Shown here: piece by piece, positions 1-6,927 of the stretch
Layout of the letters: each line of letters opens with the position of its first letter
Numbering within the stretch: the first letter of the stretch is position 1
From: CAYWNA01 sp964459305
Lineage (GTDB): Bacteria > Planctomycetota > Planctomycetia > Pirellulales > Pirellulaceae
Length of the DNA stretch: 25,397 nt
Direction: 5' to 3'
NCBI GenBank assembly: GCA_964459305.1
Contig: CAYWNA010000193.1
Span: forward strand, 1 to 25,397
Program-made: the position numbers and the translations under genes
Notes under the pieces: model-generated
What the model was told of the DNA's origin: nothing
What the model saw: the letters and a program-made list of their open reading frames with translations, nothing else
Databases searched by the model: none

Positions 1-928
1 TCTCCTCGTATTCGCCGTTTTGTCGATAGGCGATGATGAACGTGACCCACTCTTCTTCCAGCACGAGACTGAGAGAATCGTGCAGGGACTGCATGTCGTT
101 GGTATTCAGGTCGATGCGCGGCTCGCCGAGCGAATTCACGTTGTTCTCTTTGCTGTGGAGCGTGAGATAGGCGCTCCAACCGCGAAACGACGTATCCGAC
201 ATTCCGCCCGTGTCTCCCATTTCGTTTTCGTCGACCATGCCGTTCCGGTTCACGTCGTAACCGAATAGCAAATCGGGCGTCACTCCGTATACCAACAGCA
301 ATTCCTCGACCGTTTCCAACGGACCGTTCTTCGGAGCATAGTCCGTATACTCTCCCAGTTCGGCACCGTATTCCCGTATCTCGTCGTCATCGTCCAGCCA
401 ATCAAGAATCGCGTCCGCGACGTCTTCTGTCATTCCGGGCAGCGCCATCAACAGCTCGCGCCCAGTATTTTCCAGGCCGGCAGCCTTGGCTGCCTCCTCG
501 ATCATCAGCAGCGCGTTGATGTTCAATCGTGTGGATTCGTTTTCCAGACCGTACCGAAAACCGACAGAACCGCTCTGTTCGTCCTCCAACGGAGCCAAGA
601 CGGTGAAACGCCCTTGCTCTTGTGCGTCTTCGGAGATGGACACCGGAACGGCCTGGAAGCTGTCCGGATTGTCGAAGGTACCTCCGGATTCGGCCTGGGT
701 CGTCGCGTCCTGCATCAGGAAAGCCCGGAGATATGCGACGCCCGAACTGGCCAGCAACTGGGCCTGGCTCTGACGGCCCATGATCTGAGTCGCCTCGCTG
801 TGCGCGACCATCATCTGGGTGAACGAGTAGGCGGCCAAAGATAAAACCGCGACCACAATCAGCACGATCACCAGCACAACAGCGCGGCGTCGTACGAGAG
901 ATCGGTCTTCCAGGCGGGTGCACCTCAT
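1..928 (-). CDS. gspK: Type II secretion minor pseudopilin GspK (partial, C-terminus beyond left edge)
   Basis: About 309 codons are visible, reading open to the window edge. GspK is the large minor pseudopilin that, with GspI and GspJ, caps the tip of the type II secretion pseudopilus in the periplasm. The N-terminus is a basic leader (RSLVRRR) followed by a long hydrophobic helix (residues 17-38), as in pseudopilins. Position -1 is Ala16 rather than the usual Gly, and the mature +5 position is not Glu, which is normal for GspK. A helical stretch at about 158-182 (LLMALPGMTEDVADAILDWL) matches the helix-rich domain of the family. Residues 225-236 (DVNRNGMVDENE) form a 12-residue EF-hand/dockerin-like calcium loop. 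The start codon overlaps the gspJ stop as ATGA, so translation is probably coupled. The family call is based on the leader, the helical domain and the gene order G-H-I-J-K. Confidence 0.88.
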   Translation of the reverse strand, partial: MRCTRLEDRSLVRRRAVVLVIVLIVVAVLSLAAYSFTQMMVAHSEATQIMGRQSQAQLLASSGVAYLRAFLMQDATTQAESGGTFDNPDSFQAVPVSISEDAQEQGRFTVLAPLEDEQSGSVGFRYGLENESTRLNINALLMIEEAAKAAGLENTGRELLMALPGMTEDVADAILDWLDDDDEIREYGAELGEYTDYAPKNGPLETVEELLLVYGVTPDLLFGYDVNRNGMVDENEMGDTGGMSDTSFRGWSAYLTLHSKENNVNSLGEPRIDLNTNDMQSLHDSLSLVLEEEWVTFIIAYRQNGEYEE

Positions 929-2052
929 AGCCCCAACTCTCCCATACCTTCGGAATCCATTGATCCTTCATCCAGGGCAACCGGTTGAGCCACAGGCAAA
1001 TGGACGACAAGGCGATACATGTATTCGTTCATGTCTTCCATCGCCAAGTCGTTGATTTCCGTAACGTCGAGCGTCTGCGGATCCTCGCCACCGGTTGGGT
1101 CGATGCCAATCGTGATCTCGACCGCCACCGGCAGTCCGCCCATCTCTTCCGAGTCCCACTCGACCTGCCATTCCAGACCGTCGAAGTAGCGGAATTCCAG
1201 GTAGTTCACTTCGGGCGCCAACAGGCTGCCCCCCCCCGCACTTGGATCCAGATTGCCGCTGGAGGCCGAATAACTTGTAATGGCGCGATCCATTGAACGG
1301 CGAACCAGACCCGATCCCGTACCCGTCGTCGCGTCTGCCAGTCCCACACTGACCTCCGACGCCTCGTCTGAGCGCAGGAAATATGCCACGGTTTTGACGT
1401 CGCTGACGATGTCCGGCATCTCCCCGGCGGCGGTTGCCGCCAAAGCTGCTTCGTATTGGTCTACTCGCGGCAGGCGACTTATGTCGACTTGCAATTCGTA
1501 CTGGTTGCCGAACAAACCAGGGACACTAGTCGGTTCGAGTGTGCCAGCGATGTCGGTCGTGCTCCCCGAGTCCAACTCGTCGAGATCGAGATCAAAGTCC
1601 TCCGTGCCCAGGAAATCCAGCGAATCTCCTGACAATTCCGCGCCATCTGATCCGCCTGCTCCGCCCGATTCATCCTCCGAGCCACTGCCCAAATCGAGGC
1701 TACCAAGATCCGTGTCCGAGGCCATGTCTTGGACGCCCGATAGATCGATCGGTTCGTACAGGACAGCGTTTCGCAGGTCGGCGGCCACCAGTCGCAAGAC
1801 GGCGCGAGCCACGATCGGCTCTTCCACATTGGCCCGCTTTATGTCAAACGTGCGCAAATGAAAATCGATCGCCAGGCCGATTATGACAATCACAAGGCTC
1901 GTCAATGCCAATGCAAGCATCAGTTCCAAAAGCGTGACGCCCCGTCGACGCCGAAAAAAGGGGACAGGTCCAATTTGTGCGCAGCACCCCACGGGCCGTT
2001 CCGGCAAATTGGACCTGTCCCCATTTTTCGGCTTGCGATTTGTGATTTGCAC
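925..2052 (-). CDS. gspJ: Type II secretion minor pseudopilin GspJ, enlarged, with repeat-derived leader
   Basis: This is a 375-residue minor pseudopilin of the type II secretion tip complex. The prepilin cleavage motif is RRRRG|VTLLE (G38|V39, Glu43 at +5), followed by the hydrophobic helix to about residue 61. Usual GspJ proteins are near 200 residues; this one carries an acidic Asp/Ser/Gly-rich insert at about 104-172. I prefer the GTG start at 2052: it follows the gspI TAA stop by one base and has AGGGG seven bases upstream. Open-frame starts further up (ATG 2070, ATG 2106, GTG 2124) overlap gspI and have weaker ribosome sites. A GTG at 1992 would give a more ordinary 18-residue leader, but it lies in the loop of the inverted repeat at 1950-2032, whose sequence is translated as residues 7-34 or so from the preferred start. 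The gene overlaps gspK by ATGA. A run of nine C (1229-1237) lies in the coding region near residue 272. Identity as J rather than another pseudopilin rests on gene order and size. Confidence 0.85.
   Translation of the reverse strand: MQITNRKPKNGDRSNLPERPVGCCAQIGPVPFFRRRRGVTLLELMLALALTSLVIVIIGLAIDFHLRTFDIKRANVEEPIVARAVLRLVAADLRNAVLYEPIDLSGVQDMASDTDLGSLDLGSGSEDESGGAGGSDGAELSGDSLDFLGTEDFDLDLDELDSGSTTDIAGTLEPTSVPGLFGNQYELQVDISRLPRVDQYEAALAATAAGEMPDIVSDVKTVAYFLRSDEASEVSVGLADATTGTGSGLVRRSMDRAITSYSASSGNLDPSAGGGSLLAPEVNYLEFRYFDGLEWQVEWDSEEMGGLPVAVEITIGIDPTGGEDPQTLDVTEINDLAMEDMNEYMYRLVVHLPVAQPVALDEGSMDSEGMGELGL
1229..1237. repeat. C9 homopolymer tract inside gspJ
   Basis: Nine consecutive C on the plus strand (G9 in the gspJ message) encode part of a Gly-Gly-Gly stretch near residue 272 of GspJ. 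Tracts of this length can slip during replication. A change of one or two bases would shift gspJ out of frame, and gspK follows it with a coupled ATGA start. Confidence 0.7.
1950..2032. repeat. Palindromic repeat with terminator-like shape at the gspI-gspJ junction
   Basis: Two 28-base arms (1950-1977 and 2005-2032) pair at 27 of 28 positions around a 27-base loop. The core arm GGGGACAGGTCCAATTTG (18 bases) is perfect. The arms end in A-runs and T-runs, so the gspJ-strand RNA would form a GC-rich stem followed by TTTTTT, as in an intrinsic terminator; the plus strand has the same property. The repeat lies within the open reading frame of gspJ and is translated without a stop. It resembles REP-type dispersed palindromes, but its copy number cannot be judged from this window. 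Confidence 0.85.
2034..2050. repeat. Two-unit remnant of the TGCGATT tandem repeat in the gspJ leader
   Basis: TGCGATT (2034-2040) and TGTGATT (2041-2047) followed by TGC match the units of the five-copy array at 2553-2587. They sit directly beside the inverted repeat and encode the ITNRK-like residues just after the proposed gspJ start. Confidence 0.6.
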
Positions 2053-2053
2053 G

Positions 2054-2593
2054 TTAACGCCCCTGTGCATCCGACTGTCCCGGGGCCGCATCGCCGGCCC
2101 CGGCATCACTGGACGTCGCACCACTCGACGCCTCTTGCCCCGATGTCGCGCCTTCCTCGTCCGTGGTCATCTCGGCCGGATCTTCCATCAAAGCCAAGCT
2201 GGGGTCAATCATCCAACACACCAACGTGAAGGTCAGCGGCAGCTGGCGTGACGGCTCACTCTGTTCGACCGTGACTCGGACGTCGAGCAGGCCCTCTTGG
2301 TCCAAGGAGTTGACCGCGACTGAGTACAGCCAGCGCGGGTCGTTTTCGAATGCCATCGACGAAGCCGCCTCAGCAGGTATGACCCCAGCCGCGATTTCCG
2401 CGATTTTGCTTTCGCACAGCAGTTGTGCAGTCGTCAACTCGCGAGCTTCCTCAGCCTGGCGCGAACCGAGACGAACGAGCTCGCCGATGACCGCAATGCA
2501 TCCGGCCAAAATCGCGATCGCCAGGATGACCTCCAACAGCGAGAGGCCACGGTGCGATTTGCGATTTGCGATTTGCGATTTGCGATTGGTCAT
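2054..2593 (-). CDS. gspI: Type II secretion minor pseudopilin GspI
   Basis: This is a 179-residue minor pseudopilin, predicted to sit in the inner membrane until prepilin peptidase releases it into the pseudopilus tip with GspJ and GspK. The cleavage motif is SHRG|LSLLEV (G16|L17, Glu21 at +5), followed by a hydrophobic helix at 17-38. GspI proteins are usually about 120-130 residues; the extra length here is an acidic Ser/Ala/Gly/Asp tail from about residue 137. The start ATG at 2593 shares one base with the gspH stop (TGATG), so translation is likely coupled. An upstream in-frame extension reaches back to 2674 but would overlap gspH widely. Most of the leader (NRKSQIA followed by NRKS) is encoded by the 7-bp tandem repeat at 2553-2587. 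Confidence 0.85.
   Translation of the reverse strand: MTNRKSQIANRKSHRGLSLLEVILAIAILAGCIAVIGELVRLGSRQAEEARELTTAQLLCESKIAEIAAGVIPAEAASSMAFENDPRWLYSVAVNSLDQEGLLDVRVTVEQSEPSRQLPLTFTLVCWMIDPSLALMEDPAEMTTDEEGATSGQEASSGATSSDAGAGDAAPGQSDAQGR
2553..2587. repeat. Five perfect copies of TGCGATT at the gspI start
   Basis: Five exact tandem copies of TGCGATT (AATCGCA on the coding strand) start six bases inside gspI. Because the unit is 7 bp, three copies return to frame and encode the heptapeptide NRKSQIA; the array ends just before the prepilin cleavage site. Copy-number change in steps other than three would shift the frame. Confidence 0.9.
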
Positions 2594-3291
2594 CACTGGG
2601 AGACTTCCTCCGTGGTTAGCAAATCGCTGCCGCGGGATAGGCCCGTCAGTCCACGCAACTTGAGCTCGACACAAAACCGTTCGTTGGTCAGGACCAGACG
2701 CGCGTCAGCGGCCGAGCCATCGGGATAGAAAAAAATCGGCTGTGACGCCCCCATACCGGAGTTTGAATTGGTGTCGCTCACGTCGAGTTGTGCCGAACGC
2801 GAATCCGTAGTGGTCTCGCCCAACAAAAACGTAATCCCAGGTGGCAACATGGCTCCGGAGACGCCAAGGTGGTTATCGATGTTCCCTGCGTTGACGGACG
2901 GCGTGGTGTTTGGCATCACGGGACCGCCGGATGTCTCCAGGGCATCCGCTTCTCCCGACCACGGCTGGACGGAATACAACTCGGTGCCTATCTCGTATCG
3001 AAAAACGTGCATGCGGCCCGTCTTCATCGCGCGAACGCGTGCCTTGGCCCATTGGGCGCGAACGATATCGCCTGCCTTGCGCAACCGCTGGTCGTCCATC
3101 GGCCCTCGCAGCGCCGGCAGCGCCAGTGCGGCCACCGCCACCAGCACGGCCAGCACCAGGACCATTTCCATCAAGGTGAGCGCAGTAGCGAACCGCCGAC
3201 TTGCCGAGACGGGCGGGCAAGGCGGCGGTCGACGTTCGAGAGACCGAGTGGGCGGTCTACTGCATCGGTATGTTCGTGACAATGACGTCAT
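2593..3291 (-). CDS. gspH: Type II secretion minor pseudopilin GspH
   Basis: This is a 232-residue pseudopilin, the minor subunit thought to link the GspI-J-K tip to the GspG shaft. A long Pro/Arg-rich leader (1-37) precedes ATA|LTLMEM, with Glu42 at +5 and a hydrophobic helix at 38-60. The -1 residue is Ala37, not the near-invariant Gly, so processing may differ. The C-terminal part is consistent with the beta-rich globular domain of GspH (RYEIGTEL, PIFFYPDGSA, LTNERFCVELK). The ATG at 3291 overlaps the end of gspG by 35 bases; no later ATG precedes the cleavage motif. It couples to gspI through TGATG. The call rests on the FYPDGSA-type C-terminus plus position between gspG and gspI. Confidence 0.85.
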   Translation of the reverse strand: MTSLSRTYRCSRPPTRSLERRPPPCPPVSASRRFATALTLMEMVLVLAVLVAVAALALPALRGPMDDQRLRKAGDIVRAQWAKARVRAMKTGRMHVFRYEIGTELYSVQPWSGEADALETSGGPVMPNTTPSVNAGNIDNHLGVSGAMLPPGITFLLGETTTDSRSAQLDVSDTNSNSGMGASQPIFFYPDGSAADARLVLTNERFCVELKLRGLTGLSRGSDLLTTEEVSQ

Positions 3292-3697
3292 CTTCGGTGC
3301 CGTCCATCAGGTCGGCTCCCCACGACCAGATGCGATACTGCTCGGAGCTGACCATCTCGTACTGATAAGGATTGTCCCAGGGATCGAAGGGGATGTCCTT
3401 GGCGGCGTACGGTCCGCGCCACTTCTGGGGATTATTCAGGTCCGACGGCGCATACCGCAACGCCTGCAAGCCCTGGTTCGAGGTGGGCAAGCTGCCGACG
3501 TGCAGGCGATAGGCTTCCAGTTGCTGTTCGAACAAACCCATCTGGGTGCGCGCCAAATCTTCGTAGGCGCCTCGCTGCATACCGGCAATGAAGAAACCGA
3601 CCATCGATCCGAGGATCACGATAATGGCCAGCACCAACAGCACCTCCATGAGCGTGAAACCGCGTCGACGACGGCGGTGGGTCCGGCGATACTTCAT
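3257..3697 (-). CDS. gspG: Type II secretion major pseudopilin GspG
   Basis: This is a 146-residue major pseudopilin, which polymerises into the periplasmic piston of the type II system. The leader MKYRRTHRRRRRG is cut before F14 (G|FTLMEV, Glu18 at +5), followed by the hydrophobic spine helix at 14-40. The C-terminal signature is typical of GspG: GLQALRYAP, WRGPYAAKDIPFDPWDNPY and then an acidic calcium-site loop (GADLMDGTEDD). The length is usual for the family. The start ATG at 3697 has AAGGAG seven bases upstream, the best ribosome site in the cluster, fitting a subunit needed in many copies. There are 31 bases between gspF and gspG. Confidence 0.95.
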   Translation of the reverse strand: MKYRRTHRRRRRGFTLMEVLLVLAIIVILGSMVGFFIAGMQRGAYEDLARTQMGLFEQQLEAYRLHVGSLPTSNQGLQALRYAPSDLNNPQKWRGPYAAKDIPFDPWDNPYQYEMVSSEQYRIWSWGADLMDGTEDDVIVTNIPMQ

Positions 3698-3728
3698 TTA
3701 TTTGCTCCTTGTTCTAAGGTTATGGCTG

Positions 3729-4937
3729 TTAGGATCGCATGATGCTGCTCATCTTGAGCACCGGCATGAGCAACGCAATTACGACACACAAGACGATCGC
3801 GGCCAGGATCAACAGCATGACCGGCTCCAGAAGCCGCACGACCAGATCCAGTCGCCGCGCCGTACGTCGTTCGAGCCCGTCGGCGATTTCCACCAGCACG
3901 TCGTCCAGGGTGTTGGATTCCTCGGCCACGGAGATCATTTCCACGACCGTCAGCGGAAAGTGTTCGCATTTTGCCAACGGCTCGGCCAGCTTCTGGCCCG
4001 ACGAGATATTCTCGGACGCCTTGGCAATGGCTTCCGACAAGACTTTGTTTCCAGTGGTCTCGCGGCTGATTTCCAAAGATTTCAGAATCGGCACACCGTT
4101 TCGCAGCAACGTCCCCAACACGCGGCAAAACCGCGCCACCGCAAGGTTTGTGAACACCGCACCTACCAATGGCAACCGCAGTTTCACCAGATCGCGGAGG
4201 CGTTTGCCCTGGTCGGTCTGCAGCTGGCGGTGCAACAGAATGCCGACGACGAACATCGCTCCCAAGATGAACGGTCCGTATCCCCGCAGCATTTCACTGA
4301 ACGCAAGCAGTATGTCGGTCAAGACGGGTAGTTCGCCCTTTTGTCGAAGACTGTCGAACATAGTCCCGAACATCGGCACGAAAAAGATAATCAACGCGCC
4401 CACGACCAGCGAGCCCACGACCGCCAGGAAAATCGGATACGCCAACGCACCGGCCGTGCGGCTTTTCAAATCCTCTTGTTGTTCCGTGAATTTCGAGACG
4501 CGATCCAGGGCGTCCTCCATGAAGCCACCTTCGGCCCCAGCCCGCGTCATGTTGACGGCCATGTCGTTGAACACGCGAGGGTAGCGGCTCATCGCATCGG
4601 CCAGCGTCTCCCCATCCTCGATGCGACGGTAGACATCGTCCATCACCTCTTGGAGCCGCGCATTGGAGGTCTGGTGACGAATCACGCCGACCGAGCGCAA
4701 TAACGGGACGCCGCTACGAATCAGCGAGGCCAACTGGCTGTAGGTGGTAGCCATCAATTGGGCGCCGACCCGTTTTCGGTTGAGCGGACTGCCCTTAGGC
4801 TTCTCCGGCGTGACTTCGACCGGAAACAGCGACTCACCCGAAAGGAGCGAAAGCACCTCTCGCTCCGAGCCCGCAGAGAGCGTACCCGTCACCCTTTGGC
4901 CGTCGGCGTTGCGAGCAATGTATGCAAAATCAGGCAT
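3729..4937 (-). CDS. gspF: Type II secretion inner-membrane platform protein GspF
   Basis: This is a 402-residue polytopic platform protein, which connects the GspE motor to pseudopilus assembly in the inner membrane. The N-terminal segment (FAYIARNADGQRVTGTL) is typical of GspF/PilC. Two repeated helical T2SSF domains follow, at about 70-195 and 270-395. Hydrophobic membrane segments lie at about 166-190, 214-232 and 370-394. The repeat motifs LIRSGVPLLRS and LLRNGVPILKS mark the start of each domain. The length is normal for the family. It lies 31 bases downstream of gspE and 31 bases upstream of gspG, probably in one transcript. Confidence 0.95.
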   Translation of the reverse strand: MPDFAYIARNADGQRVTGTLSAGSEREVLSLLSGESLFPVEVTPEKPKGSPLNRKRVGAQLMATTYSQLASLIRSGVPLLRSVGVIRHQTSNARLQEVMDDVYRRIEDGETLADAMSRYPRVFNDMAVNMTRAGAEGGFMEDALDRVSKFTEQQEDLKSRTAGALAYPIFLAVVGSLVVGALIIFFVPMFGTMFDSLRQKGELPVLTDILLAFSEMLRGYGPFILGAMFVVGILLHRQLQTDQGKRLRDLVKLRLPLVGAVFTNLAVARFCRVLGTLLRNGVPILKSLEISRETTGNKVLSEAIAKASENISSGQKLAEPLAKCEHFPLTVVEMISVAEESNTLDDVLVEIADGLERRTARRLDLVVRLLEPVMLLILAAIVLCVVIALLMPVLKMSSIMRS

Positions 4938-4968
4938 GGCGTTCTATTGGCTCAGGGCTCGTCCCAAG

Positions 4969-6690
4969 CTACTCGACTTGCTTCATGAGTTCGACGTCCC
5001 GATCACCCTTGGTGACGCGTACGATTTCCTCAACACTCGTTTGTCCCAGCAGCACCTTCTTCCAGCCGTCCACCCGCAGCGTAGCCATCCCCTGCTCGAT
5101 CGCGGCTTTCTTGATGTCCCACGTACTGGCGTTTTCGTGGGCCAGGCGACGCACGGTTTTGGTCGTTACCATCAACTCAAAAATGCCTAACCGGCCGCTG
5201 TACCCGATTTGCCGACATTCGCGGCAGCCGACGGCCTTATGCACTTGAGCGTCCGCCAATTCATCGAACGGAAAATCCTGTGGCAAATCGTCTCGCTCCG
5301 GACGGTAGGGGCGTTTGCAGTGCTTGCACAGTCGACGCACCAGCCGCTGGGCCATGACAGCTTCCACGGTGCTGGACACCAAGAACGGTTCCACGCCCAT
5401 ATCCACCAGACGCGTGAAAGCGCCGGCAGCGTCGTTCGTGTGTAACGTGCTGAAGACCAAGTGACCGGTCAACGAGGCCTGAATAGCGTTCACCGCCGTC
5501 TCCAGGTCGCGAATCTCGCCCACCAGCACCACGTCCGGATCATGACGCAGGATGCTGCGCAGCGAATGGGCGAACGTCAGGCCGATCTTCGAGTGAACTT
5601 GGATCTGATTGATGCCCTGAAGTTGGTACTCGACGGGATCCTCGGTAGTGATGATCTTGATGTCCGGACGATTGATCTCCAGTAACGAAGCGTACAAGCT
5701 GGTCGTCTTGCCGCAGCCCGTGGGCCCGACGAACAAGATGATGCCGTGCGGCAGCTCGATCAGTTCACGGTAGACGCCGTACACCGATTCGTCGATACCC
5801 AGTGCCTTGAGGTCGAAGATCATCGCGCCTTTGTCTAATAGACGCATCACGATGCCTTCGCCATGGATCATGGGGATGACCGAAACACGGACGTCGATCT
5901 CGCGGCCTTTGACTTTCAGCTTCATACGCCCGTCTTGCGGCAACCGCTTTTCCGCGATATTCAGCCGTGCCATGATCTTCAACCGGCTGACGATCGCCGC
6001 TTCGAAGCGATGGATCTCCGGCGGAACGGGCTGCGGCAGCAGCATGCCGTCGATGCGATAGCGAATCGCCAATCCCGACGGCTGCGATTCGACGTGCACG
6101 TCGCTGGCCCGCGATTCAAGTGCTTCCAGGAGGATTTCATTGACCAACCGGATGACCGATGCCTCTTGGGCCATCTCGGAGAGTTCCGAGCCGTCGGTCT
6201 CGATGTCCTCCAGCAGTTGAACGTCGTCCTCTTCGACGACTTGTGCGATCAATCCTTCGACGGTCTCACGCCCGACCCCTAGATGTTTCTTGATCAGTCT
6301 GGCGATTTCGTCTCGACCAGCCAGCACGGGCATCACCGACAGCCCGGTAGCCGCGCTGACCTCGTCAATTGGGTAGAGATCGAACGGATTGCTGGTGGCA
6401 ACGATCAGAGCGCCGTTCTGACGTCGGATTGGAAACAGGGACTCCCGATAGATCAACTTCTGCGGGAAGGTCTCCAGGATGGTTTCAAGTTGCTCGTCCT
6501 CTTCCATCGTGCTGAGGTCGACGTAGTCTAATCCGACCGCATCACCAACGGCGCGCAGCGCAGCTTCTTCGTTCACCAATCCCAGCTCGATCGCAGCGTC
6601 CAACACGGTGTCGCTGTCGTGCTGGCGTGCCTGATCCAGTTGCTGCTGATCCAGCAAACCGCGCTGTAATAGAATCTCTCCAGCGTCCAT
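4969..6690 (-). CDS. gspE: Type II secretion ATPase GspE
   Basis: This is a 573-residue cytoplasmic assembly ATPase of the GspE/PilB family, which drives pseudopilus extension. An MshEN/GspE N-terminal domain spans about 1-140. Next is the linker region with LPQDGRMK (250-257). The Walker A motif is GPTGCGKT (322-329), the Asp box TTEDPVE (348-354), the Walker B region DPDVVLVGEIRD (384-395) and the His box HTNDA (417-421). A zinc tetracysteine is formed by C455-x2-C458 and C489-x2-C492, typical of GspE and many PilB proteins. All catalytic motifs are intact. ATG 6690 has no strong Shine-Dalgarno sequence. It is the first canonical gsp gene after the three inserted accessory genes, and a 237-base gap precedes it, so it may have its own promoter. 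Confidence 0.95.
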   Translation of the reverse strand: MDAGEILLQRGLLDQQQLDQARQHDSDTVLDAAIELGLVNEEAALRAVGDAVGLDYVDLSTMEEDEQLETILETFPQKLIYRESLFPIRRQNGALIVATSNPFDLYPIDEVSAATGLSVMPVLAGRDEIARLIKKHLGVGRETVEGLIAQVVEEDDVQLLEDIETDGSELSEMAQEASVIRLVNEILLEALESRASDVHVESQPSGLAIRYRIDGMLLPQPVPPEIHRFEAAIVSRLKIMARLNIAEKRLPQDGRMKLKVKGREIDVRVSVIPMIHGEGIVMRLLDKGAMIFDLKALGIDESVYGVYRELIELPHGIILFVGPTGCGKTTSLYASLLEINRPDIKIITTEDPVEYQLQGINQIQVHSKIGLTFAHSLRSILRHDPDVVLVGEIRDLETAVNAIQASLTGHLVFSTLHTNDAAGAFTRLVDMGVEPFLVSSTVEAVMAQRLVRRLCKHCKRPYRPERDDLPQDFPFDELADAQVHKAVGCRECRQIGYSGRLGIFELMVTTKTVRRLAHENASTWDIKKAAIEQGMATLRVDGWKKVLLGQTSVEEIVRVTKGDRDVELMKQVE

Positions 6691-6740
6691 GTGTTCTGGT
6701 GGGCCTAACGGGGTTTGGTTCTTTTTCGACCGGTAACCTA

Positions 6741-6746
6741 ATTATA
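6741..6746 (-). promoter_or_regulatory. Candidate -10 box upstream of gspE
   Basis: The minus strand carries a perfect TATAAT 50 bases before the gspE start. No good -35 hexamer is found 16-18 bases upstream, where the GC-rich hairpin at 6760-6789 lies, so the promoter is only possible. Planctomycete promoters are poorly matched by the sigma-70 consensus in general. Confidence 0.3.
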
Positions 6747-6759
6747 ACCAACGTCCCTT

Positions 6760-6789
6760 CATCCGCCGCCTATTATTCGGCGGCGGATG
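6760..6789. repeat. Perfect 11-bp-stem hairpin between the Spy-like gene and gspE
   Basis: The arm CATCCGCCGCC (6760-6770) pairs perfectly with 6779-6789 around an 8-base A/T-rich loop. There is no T-run after either arm, so it is not a textbook intrinsic terminator. It lies directly upstream of the TATAAT candidate for gspE and could end the upstream transcript or act as an operator. A second 7-bp palindrome (GTATTTG, 3 bases, CAAATAC) follows at 6793-6809. Confidence 0.6.
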
Positions 6790-6862
6790 GAGGTATTTGC
6801 GTCAAATACACGGTGAAATTGCGTTTCTGTGGCAATTCCTGATGCCGTGTCAACTGCTGTCA

Positions 6863-6907
6863 GACGGGTGCCACAGCCGCGCCTCGCCGCGGCATGCTTC
6901 ACCCGTC
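6863..6907. repeat. Nested hairpin just after the Spy-like gene
   Basis: GACGGGTG (6863-6870) pairs with CACCCGTC (6900-6907). Inside it GCCGCG (6876-6881) pairs with CGCGGC (6888-6893). The structure begins 21 bases after the stop of the Spy-like gene, where a transcript end would be expected, but it has no T-run. It may be a REP-type element or an RNA stability hairpin. Confidence 0.5.
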
Positions 6908-6927
6908 ATTTTCGATCTGACGCGATA

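Noticed and set aside
402..1010. A 202-codon minus-strand frame overlapping gspK
   Set aside because: It is in another frame of gspK and gspJ, is Arg/Gly-rich with no domain, and the gspK frame is open across the region with a proper leader.
2552..2588. CRISPR-like or satellite array
   Set aside because: The unit is only 7 bp without spacers and is in frame with gspI, so it is a simple tandem repeat.
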